DNA of 49,179 bases, taken from contig SFMP01000064.1 of the NCBI GenBank assembly GCA_004554395.1, forward strand, positions 1 to 49,179. Direction: 5' to 3'. Source of the stretch: Myxococcales bacterium. Its GTDB lineage: Bacteria; Myxococcota_A; Bradymonadia; UBA4248. The position numbers and the translations under genes are program-made. Below, piece by piece: positions 42,733 to 49,179 of the stretch. How positions within the stretch are numbered: position 1 is the stretch's first letter; each line of letters begins with the position of its first letter. The notes beneath the pieces are model-generated. The model did not search any database. It was given only the letters and a program-made list of their open reading frames with translations, and had not been told where the DNA came from.

Positions 42733-44367
42733 TTAATCGTCGTCGGAGGTGTAGACGGCGCCGGCATGTGGATGTCGGTCGACGGGCATATAGGCGCGGT
42801 AGTCGATTTCTTGGAAGATGTTATCTTTCCATTCGAGCTCGGAAATCCATTGGGGTTCGAGTCGATTTTCGACGATTTGTGCATAGATGCCGTTGAATCG
42901 AGCGATATGGTCGCGCGTTCGTTTTTCGGCGTATTCGACCGAAGTATTTGTCGTGATGATGAACGCCCAGTCGGAGGCTTGTGCCAAGAGGAGTTCGCGC
43001 GCGGCTTGATTGAGAGCGCGTTTGAGGTCGCCTTGGGCGTCGGGGAATCGCTGGCAGAGTTCGACCATGCGTTCTTCGGCGCAGTGGAGGTGTGGGTAGA
43101 TCCAGTCGTTTCCGTCGTTGAGCCAGACTTCGAAGAAGCCGTTTGCGCCCCAGCTCGAGAGGCATGGCATGACTTCTTGGTGAACGGTTTCGATTTGTAG
43201 GTATTCGCTCGGGGTAATCATGCGGATTTCGTCTTGGTCGCAGGCGGCTTTTCGCATGAGCATTTCGAGGAATTTCGGGCCTTCGTACCACCAATGCCCG
43301 TAGAGTTCGGCGTCATAAGGCGCGGTGATATGGGGTGTGGTGCCCAAGACTTGCTTAAGGTAGCGGCATTGCGCTTGTCGATTGAAGAGGAAGTTTCCGG
43401 CGTGATCGGCGGCGCGGTCGGCAGCCCAATTGGGGACGTAGGGTTCTTTTCGGTCGAGGGGGACTTTGCCCGTGATTCGGAAGAATTTGAGCCCTGTATT
43501 GCGTCGCACGCCGTCGGCGTGGAGGTAGGGGCGCACCTCGGCATAGGGGAGGTCGAACCCGCAGTCGCGGTAGAATTCGCGGTAATCGGGGTGGCCGGGG
43601 TATCCGATTTCGGCGCTCCAAACTTGCCGCGACGATTCGAGATCGCGGGCAAAGGCGGCGACGCCGCCGGGCGTGATGACGGGGCGGAACGTGCCGTATC
43701 GAGCGGGCGGATTGCTCTGTGTGAGTCCGTGGGATTCGAGGATGAAGAAAGTAATGCCGTTTTCGGCCAAGAGGGCATCGATTCCGGGGACGAAAGCGCA
43801 TTCGGGTAGCCAGATACCGCGCGGAGCGCGTCCGAAGTGCTTTTTATAGTTGTTGACGGCGATGCTGATTTGGGCGCGACGCGCCTCGTCGGTCGCCATG
43901 AGGGGCAAAAATCCGTGCGTCGCGCCGCACGTGATGATTTCTAAGACGCCGTCGTCTTGGAATTTCTTGAACACGGGTAGGAGTTGGCGATTCCATTCGT
44001 TTTCGAAAAGTCGCTTTGTTTCGGCGATTTCGTCGGCTTGCGCGGCGGCGGCATCTTGGAATGGGGTGCCGATTTTTTCTTTGCGCATGAGTTCGGCGAG
44101 CTCGGAGAGCTTGTCGATGTGATGAACGTAGCGTTCTTGGAGCAAGGGATCGGCGAGCATTTCGCACAGCGGCGGCGTGAGGCTCATCGTGAGGCGGAAA
44201 TAGATTTTGTCGTCGCACAGACGACGCATCATGCGCAAAAGCGGGATATACGTCTCTGTCATGGCCTCGAACAACCAGTCTTCTTCGAGGAAGTCGGGGT
44301 ATTCGGGGTGACGGATGAACGGGAGGTGTGCATGCAGGACGATGCTGAGATAGCCTTGTAAACTCAT
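42733..44367 (-). CDS. GH57 1,4-alpha-glucan branching enzyme (DUF1957 type)
   Basis: The 544-residue protein is of the length usual for GH57 branching enzymes. The N-terminal HAHLPFIRHPEYPDFLEEDW (12-31) is the family start motif. The nucleophile is Glu189 in GIWLPECAF and the acid/base is Asp352 in DAELYGHWWYEGP. The C-terminal helical region follows (WLNDGNDWIYPHLH, NQAARELLLAQASDWAF). It forms alpha-1,6 branches in glycogen-like glucans. Start: AAGGATGCATTT lies before the ATG. It lies 106 bases downstream of the DUF4912 gene on the same strand; the two often occur together, and the pairing supports the assignment. Confidence 0.95.
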   Translation of the reverse strand: MSLQGYLSIVLHAHLPFIRHPEYPDFLEEDWLFEAMTETYIPLLRMMRRLCDDKIYFRLTMSLTPPLCEMLADPLLQERYVHHIDKLSELAELMRKEKIGTPFQDAAAAQADEIAETKRLFENEWNRQLLPVFKKFQDDGVLEIITCGATHGFLPLMATDEARRAQISIAVNNYKKHFGRAPRGIWLPECAFVPGIDALLAENGITFFILESHGLTQSNPPARYGTFRPVITPGGVAAFARDLESSRQVWSAEIGYPGHPDYREFYRDCGFDLPYAEVRPYLHADGVRRNTGLKFFRITGKVPLDRKEPYVPNWAADRAADHAGNFLFNRQAQCRYLKQVLGTTPHITAPYDAELYGHWWYEGPKFLEMLMRKAACDQDEIRMITPSEYLQIETVHQEVMPCLSSWGANGFFEVWLNDGNDWIYPHLHCAEERMVELCQRFPDAQGDLKRALNQAARELLLAQASDWAFIITTNTSVEYAEKRTRDHIARFNGIYAQIVENRLEPQWISELEWKDNIFQEIDYRAYMPVDRHPHAGAVYTSDDD

Positions 44368-44473
44368 AAATGCATCCTTGAATATATCGATAAGGCGTAG
44401 AGCCGTTTAATCAGAAGAAAGAAACCGCATCGCTTTGCAGTCGAAAGGAAATCGCACTGCAAGGGATAGCGAT

Positions 44474-45598
44474 TTATCGGCGAACGAGTTTATCGGAGCT
44501 TGCAAAGCCGCCGATATGCGAGTCAGATGAAGGCGTGTCGGAGAGACGCCCGAAGCGCGACGAGGTCGCGTCTTTGGGCATGTTCTGTTCGTCGAGTGCG
44601 CGGTTATAGCCGCCCCCCGTCCAAACGACGCCCAGCGCTTGAGCTTGTGCCTGCGCCACGACGGCATCGTAGCCCGGGGCTCGCCCTTGTGCAGGCGCTT
44701 CGTAGACGACTTGATGATGATTAAAATCGACCCAGCGTTCTCCGTGATCGATCGCCAATTGCGCAATACCGAGCTGTTGCGCAATGCGAATGCGCGATTC
44801 GAGCCGGACTTCGCTATGGCCGCTTTCGTCGATGAGCGAGAGCGTGACGCGCGAAACGCGAGCCGTTGGAACGCGGAAATAACCGCGACCACTGCGTCGC
44901 ATGGGCGACGTGAACGATTGCAAAACATTGCCCGAGGCATCGTAGGCCGTGAGAATCCAGCCATTGGGGCTTTCAAATGTCGTATTCCAGTAGACGAAAA
45001 GTGTGCCCGGATCGCGGATAAGGGCATACAAACACGTCCCTGGAATGTACTCTGGAAGAATAGCACCGCGATCGATGAAAATCGAATCGGGTTCGCGCAG
45101 TTCTTCTTTCGCGGCTTTCTCGTCGTCTACTTCGTCGATTTCTGCATCATCTTCGAGATCTTCGTCGATTTTTGCATTATCTTCGAGATCTTTTGCCGAT
45201 TTATCGTCGATATTCGAGCCTTTGCCGGCTTTTGATCCAGCGCGTTTTGCCTTTGGTTTCGCGGTCGACGATTTGGCCGATTTCTTCGCCGATTTATCGT
45301 CGTCTTCGGCGCTATCGTCCGATTTCGCCGCTTTATCGGTTTTCGTCGAGTTATCGGTTTTTGCCGATTTATCGCCAGCTTTAGCCGCCTTATCGGTTTT
45401 CGTCGCTTTATCGCCAGCTTTTACACTTTCTTTTTCTGCCAAGACATCGGCGATGACGGCGTTAGCCGCTTTCCCCGTGGCTTCGATGGCTTCGATGAGA
45501 TCTTTTTGCTTAAGCGTCGATATGCGCTTAATTCCAAGGCGTTTTGCGCATTCGCGCAAATCCTTGACCGTCATTGCCGTTAACTGCGTATTATCCAT
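44474..45598 (-). CDS. DUF4912 protein with SAP/Rho-N-like start
   Basis: The protein has 374 residues. Residues 5-40 (LTAMTVKDLRECAKRLGIK) look like a Rho N-terminal or SAP-like helix pair. A long Lys/Ala/Asp-rich linker (about 55-170) repeats KTDKAAKAGDKSAK. DUF4912 lies at about 180-290 (PEYIPGTCLYALIRDPGTLFVYW, then RVTLSLIDESGHSEV). Its function is not established, though the domain often sits beside GH57 glucan enzymes, hinting at a glucan-binding or regulatory role. The start ATG has AAGGAG 12 bases upstream, a rather long spacing. Confidence 0.85.
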   Translation of the reverse strand: MDNTQLTAMTVKDLRECAKRLGIKRISTLKQKDLIEAIEATGKAANAVIADVLAEKESVKAGDKATKTDKAAKAGDKSAKTDNSTKTDKAAKSDDSAEDDDKSAKKSAKSSTAKPKAKRAGSKAGKGSNIDDKSAKDLEDNAKIDEDLEDDAEIDEVDDEKAAKEELREPDSIFIDRGAILPEYIPGTCLYALIRDPGTLFVYWNTTFESPNGWILTAYDASGNVLQSFTSPMRRSGRGYFRVPTARVSRVTLSLIDESGHSEVRLESRIRIAQQLGIAQLAIDHGERWVDFNHHQVVYEAPAQGRAPGYDAVVAQAQAQALGVVWTGGGYNRALDEQNMPKDATSSRFGRLSDTPSSDSHIGGFASSDKLVRR

Positions 45599-45909
45599 AG
45601 CGTTAAGGTCTCCTTCGTGCGTGGAGTATCGTATTTTACTTCGTGTTATTTGCTATAAACCGATATCTCGCCGTCGCCAAAGGTGCTCGCAAGATTTCGA
45701 TTTTTCGCCCCTTTCTCTATCACAAACGCCTTTTCAATTAAAGCATAACAGAGTGACATGTAGGTAAATTTTTGCCGATTTGGCGCGTCGTTCAAAAAGT
45801 GGTGTCGAAAAGGTCGGAATGTCTTTTGAGATTGCGAAGCGATATGATAGTGTGCGACGGTATATGCGCTTAGCACGTATATGAAATTGACGCAAAGAGG
45901 TGCGACAGG
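45599..45909. other. Divergent promoter region, no gene seen
   Basis: The gap of 311 bases lies between the DUF4912 gene (leftward) and the kinase gene (rightward). It must hold promoters for both. TTGAGA near 45823 and several TATGAT-like hexamers occur, but no pair is strong enough to call. One short open frame on the minus strand has no ribosome binding site or protein-like composition. Confidence 0.5.
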
Positions 45910-48102
45910 ATGGAGCTTCGTACGGGCGATGAAATAGCGGGGAAATATCGCATAGTATCGAGATTAGGGGGGGGCAATATGGGTTCGGTTTACGAAGCCG
46001 AACACATCTACATGCCCAAACGCTTTGCGATAAAGGTTCTCCACAGCGATGTTGCGATGAAAGAGACGAATGTCGAGCGATTTCGACGCGAAGCCGAGGC
46101 GGCTTGTGCACTCGATCATCCCAATATTTGTACGGCTGTTGACTTTGGCGAGCTCGCGTCGGGCGAGCTCTATTTTGTGATGGAGCGGCTCAATGGCGAA
46201 ACGCTGACGCATCGACTCAGTGCCGTGGGGCGTTTGTCGCCTCTCGATGCCTCGTTCATCATGCGTCAGCTCTTGAGCGCCCTCCAATGTGCCAGCGAAC
46301 ACGGCGTCGTCCATCGCGATGTGAAACCCGATAACATGATGTTGACGACGAAAAATGGCGCCGCCAATATCGTCAAATTGTTTGATTTCGGCATTGCTCA
46401 CGTCGATCCCGTGCCTGGGCGCGAAGGCGGAACGCTCACCCATGCCGGTGAAATCTATGGCACGCCTCAATACATGGCTCCGGAGCAAATCGTCGGCGAT
46501 TGCGAAATCGATGCGCGCGCCGACCTCTACGCCGCCGGTTGCGTCTTCTTCGAAATGCTCACCGGCAAAACCGTCTTTGTCGGCGCCAATTACGTCGAAT
46601 TATTCCACTGCCAGCTGAGCGAAAAACCGCCTCACATCGACGATTCCATCGATCAACACGAAAAATTCGATGCGATCGTCCAAAAACTCCTCGAGAAAGA
46701 CCCGGCCAATCGCTACCAAACGGCTGCCGACGCCATTGCCGACCTCGACAAAGTCATCATCTCGCTTTCGGGCAATCCGCTCGAATTCGTCACATCGGTC
46801 ATGGGTGGGCAAGTTTTGTCGCCATCACAAGAAATCGATCGAAACATTGCCGCACGTGCCGTTCAAGCCGCTCAAAATGCCCAAAATGGCGCGGAAAATA
46901 CGGCTCATTCGGCGGCTACTGCCGTCGGCGTCGCACCCGTGACGCAAGAAGCAATGGCATCTGGCGCCGATCAAGCCAATGCGAGCGATAAACAAGCCAC
47001 CGCAGGGGCAAATCAAGCCAACGACGCCGATCGCTCGGGGCTCGATGCCGAAGAAACGCTCAAACCGGCCAAAGGCAAACCCGATCTCCGAAAGATCACC
47101 ATCACCATCACCGATCCGAAGGCGCTCGCCAGTTCGATTACGGCAGATATCAAAAACCTCATTCCGAAAGACATCAAAGCCGACCTGCGAGCGGCGATTC
47201 CCAAAACCGAGGGCGGAAAACGCGGTCTCATCGTCATCGTCGCCGTCTGCGTCATCGGCGTTCTACTCGCTCTTGCCCTCATCTTGGCATTTAATAAGGT
47301 GTTATTTGGCCCGGGCGGCGACACGGTCGAATCGATCGACGACGATACGGGCACGGTCATCTACCAAGAGGCGCAAAAAGCGGCCAGCTCGAAGCCTCAA
47401 CCCTATAATTACGATGAAAAATACAAAATTTCGTACGACAGCGAGCTGAGCAAAGACCAAAACGTCGTGTCGGCGGCCGAGAATTTGTTGGCCGGAAACT
47501 ACGATCAAGCGCTCGTATCGCTACAGGCGGTGAAATCGACTTATATGCCGCACCCGAATTTCAAGCGCCTCTATCTCGTCGCACTCTACAGCGTGAAAAA
47601 AGCCGACCGCGACTACGACGAAATCTATACCGTGCTCGTCGACTTGCTCAAAGTCGTTCCCGACGCGTCGCGCAATCCATCGGTTGCAGAAATCGTCTAC
47701 GATTTCATGAATTCTCGCGAACAATACAAGCGCATGACGGCGCTATTGCAAGAGCACATGCCCGTAACCGAAATCGCTCGACTCATCATATCGTCGCCAT
47801 TCGATCGCTACGAAGTCCGAAAAGAACGGCTCTTGGCGACATACGACGCCATGGATACATCGCGCGTTCCAAAATGGCTCAAAACGGGCGTCGCCATTTG
47901 GCGCACAGGGGTCAAAGATTGCCGAGAACGGCTCGAAATCCTCGAAGCCTATGGCGAAGTCGACCAAGAACTCTACGAAAACGTCTTGCTTCCGCTCGAT
48001 TCGATGAAAAAATGCTACTATTCCAAGTTCATGCGCAAAGATTGTCATGGATGTTTGCGCGATTTCATCGATGTCGAGAAGACGCGACGTAGCGCAAAAT
48101 AA
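45910..48102 (+). CDS. Receptor-type Ser/Thr protein kinase with one membrane helix
   Basis: The 730-residue protein has its kinase domain at 13-285: glycine loop GGGNMGSVYEA, Lys42, HRDVKPDN (135-142), DFG (159-161) and GTPQYMAPEQ. A Gln/Ala-rich linker (about 310-380) follows. One transmembrane helix lies at about 438-462 (LIVIVAVCVIGVLLALALIL). The outer domain has helical, TPR-like repeats (AAENLLAGNYDQALVSLQAVKS) and a cysteine pair near the end (KDCHGCLRDF). It probably senses an envelope signal and phosphorylates cytosolic targets. Start: GAGG lies 8 bases before the ATG. The base bias of the coding strand changes inside this gene near 46.2 kb. Confidence 0.92.
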   Translation: MELRTGDEIAGKYRIVSRLGGGNMGSVYEAEHIYMPKRFAIKVLHSDVAMKETNVERFRREAEAACALDHPNICTAVDFGELASGELYFVMERLNGETLTHRLSAVGRLSPLDASFIMRQLLSALQCASEHGVVHRDVKPDNMMLTTKNGAANIVKLFDFGIAHVDPVPGREGGTLTHAGEIYGTPQYMAPEQIVGDCEIDARADLYAAGCVFFEMLTGKTVFVGANYVELFHCQLSEKPPHIDDSIDQHEKFDAIVQKLLEKDPANRYQTAADAIADLDKVIISLSGNPLEFVTSVMGGQVLSPSQEIDRNIAARAVQAAQNAQNGAENTAHSAATAVGVAPVTQEAMASGADQANASDKQATAGANQANDADRSGLDAEETLKPAKGKPDLRKITITITDPKALASSITADIKNLIPKDIKADLRAAIPKTEGGKRGLIVIVAVCVIGVLLALALILAFNKVLFGPGGDTVESIDDDTGTVIYQEAQKAASSKPQPYNYDEKYKISYDSELSKDQNVVSAAENLLAGNYDQALVSLQAVKSTYMPHPNFKRLYLVALYSVKKADRDYDEIYTVLVDLLKVVPDASRNPSVAEIVYDFMNSREQYKRMTALLQEHMPVTEIARLIISSPFDRYEVRKERLLATYDAMDTSRVPKWLKTGVAIWRTGVKDCRERLEILEAYGEVDQELYENVLLPLDSMKKCYYSKFMRKDCHGCLRDFIDVEKTRRSAK

Positions 48103-48144
48103 CACATAAAATCACATAAAAATCACATATAATATGGATACATC

Positions 48145-48996
48145 ATGGAACATCTTTCATCGTGGAAACAAACGATAGAATTGGCACTTGCCGCGCGCGA
48201 TGTCGACGGCGATCACGATATGAGCGCCGCACATGCGGCATTTGAATCGTTTCTCGAAGCACTCGAATCGGGCGAATGCCGAGCCGCTAGCCCCGATGCC
48301 AGCGGTCATTGGCACGTCGCACGAGACGTCAAACAGCTCATATTATATGGTTTTCGCCTTGGTCGCCTCGTCGAATCGCATTCGCACGACGCCCATTTCT
48401 GCGACAAGCACAATCTCTGGCCCGCCCAGCAATCGCTCGCCACGCGCGGCATTCGCATCGTTCCCGGCGGCACGGCTGTCCGTCGTGGCGCATTTCTCGG
48501 CGCAGGCGTCACCATCATGGCACCCGCCTACGTCAACATCGGCGCATATATCGGGCGCGGCACGATGATCGACTCGCACGTCACAGTCGGTTCATGCGCA
48601 CAAGTCGGCGAAAACTGCCATATTTCGGCCGCCGCTCAACTCGGTGGCGTCCTCGAACCCGTCGGCGCACTTCCCGTCATCGTCGAAGATACAGCATTTA
48701 TCGGCGGAAACTCGGGGGTCTACGAGGGCACACACATCCACCGCGGCGCCGTCATCGCCACCGGCACGATTATCACGCGCGCCACTCCCATCTACGACCT
48801 CGTCAACGAAACCGTCATTCGCCCCATCGATGGCGTCCTCCACGTCCCCGAAAACGCCGTCGTCGTTCCCGGCTCTCGCGCCGTCGACACGCCATTTGCC
48901 CGCCAAAACGGCCTCAGCCTCTACGCCCCCATCATCGTCAAATATCGCGACGATAAAACAGCCGCCTCCGTCGTCCTCGAATCGATCTTGCGCTAA
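48145..48996 (+). CDS. dapD: Tetrahydrodipicolinate N-succinyltransferase
   Basis: DapD catalyses the succinylation step of the lysine/diaminopimelate pathway. The 283-residue protein has a left-handed beta-helix of hexapeptides. Family blocks are DKHNLWPAQQ, MAPAYVNIGAYIG, GTMIDSHVTVGSCAQVG and AAAQLGGVLEPVGALPVIVED, then NSGVYEG. Length is usual. A TATAAT lies 12 bases before the ATG (48128-48133), so a transcript from there would be nearly leaderless; otherwise read-through from the kinase gene 42 bases upstream drives it. The product feeds peptidoglycan synthesis. Confidence 0.95.
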   Translation: MEHLSSWKQTIELALAARDVDGDHDMSAAHAAFESFLEALESGECRAASPDASGHWHVARDVKQLILYGFRLGRLVESHSHDAHFCDKHNLWPAQQSLATRGIRIVPGGTAVRRGAFLGAGVTIMAPAYVNIGAYIGRGTMIDSHVTVGSCAQVGENCHISAAAQLGGVLEPVGALPVIVEDTAFIGGNSGVYEGTHIHRGAVIATGTIITRATPIYDLVNETVIRPIDGVLHVPENAVVVPGSRAVDTPFARQNGLSLYAPIIVKYRDDKTAASVVLESILR

Positions 48997-49055
48997 AATT
49001 CGACGTTTTCTTTGCGCATTCTGTCGATTTTTATTGATATTCTGATTTTTTTATT

Positions 49056-49179
49056 TTTCGCCCTATTGCCTGTGGCAATACGGGCTTTTTGCGCCCTATT
49101 GCCCGTTGGGCAATACGGGCTTTTTGCGCCCTATTGCCCGTTGGGCAATACGGGCTTTTTGCGCCCTATTGCCCGTTGG
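49056..49179 (+). repeat. Tandem terminator-like palindromes, cut by window end
   Basis: At least three and a half units of 35 bases follow the dapD stop. Each unit has outer arms GCCC/GGGC, inner stem TATTGCC/GGCAATA with one bulged C on the 3' side, and then TTTTT. The loop is TGT in the first unit and CGTT-type in the others. Each unit therefore looks like a complete rho-independent terminator. The array continues beyond the window. Confidence 0.9.

Noticed and set aside
45646..45876. 76-residue gene in the divergent gap
   Set aside because: No ribosome binding site, no recognisable features, and it would lie over both expected promoters.
45600..46400. dif site near the skew change
   Set aside because: I looked for the two XerCD-type half-sites with an AT-rich centre and found no convincing match by eye.

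Overview
The window most likely comes from a chromosome of a Myxococcota/Bradymonadota-like bacterium (the former deltaproteobacteria). Four things point there: cysteine-rich lipoproteins built from short C-x(n)-C repeats, a C-terminal Cys/hydrophobic/Arg tail resembling MYXO-CTERM sorting signals, two Hanks-type Ser/Thr kinases, and a GH57 branching enzyme beside a DUF4912 protein. This is inference from gene style; there is no rRNA gene to fix the taxonomy.

Layout. 1-3027: the tail of an exported protein, then a cysteine-rich lipoprotein gene split by an IS200/IS605-type element. The element has an intact TnpB, an accessory ORF, and a TnpA with an in-frame amber codon. 3293-3833: five minus-strand tRNA genes (His, Arg, Lys, Leu, Lys) behind a strong promoter. 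3864-4153: a heptanucleotide array. 4140-6563: a SpoIID-domain surface protein. 7109-13402: dprA, a cysteine-rich lipoprotein and mutS2 on the plus strand. 13438-24836: mostly minus-strand envelope genes plus bipA, including a site-2 protease, two paralogous single-pass membrane proteins and an HtrA-like protease. 24938-33788: a TPR protein, a DJ-1/PfpI protein, truA, a large GT-C-type membrane protein and two unknowns. 33797-36231: a PpiC-type lipoprotein, a small membrane protein and a VKOR-DsbA fusion. 36625-38979: a fused Fe-S serine dehydratase with an extra N-terminal module. 39436-48102: two Ser/Thr kinases on either side of the GH57/DUF4912 pair. 48145-48996: dapD.

How the parts fit together. 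Much of the window concerns the envelope. The exported proteins are unusually rich in cysteine, and the same window carries the machinery such proteins need: VKOR-DsbA for disulfide formation, a parvulin-type isomerase, an HtrA-like protease and a site-2 protease.

Non-coding structure. The gaps hold a dispersed family of imperfect palindromes. The inner stem is nearly constant (TATTGCC or TATTGGC with its complement), one base is bulged, and the outer arms change together so that pairing is kept. Copies occur at about 3.1, 20.1, 23.4, 39.0 and 49.1 kb. Two large composite blocks lie in opposite orientation around the paralogous membrane-protein pair. A change in G-versus-C bias of the plus strand near 46.2 kb, inside a kinase gene, may mark a replichore boundary. 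The strongest candidates for undescribed biology are the palindrome family, the paralog pair between inverted blocks, the serine dehydratase fusion, the kinase with repeated TEDSYCIGLRG motifs, and the G1:U72 acceptor ends of the tRNAs.
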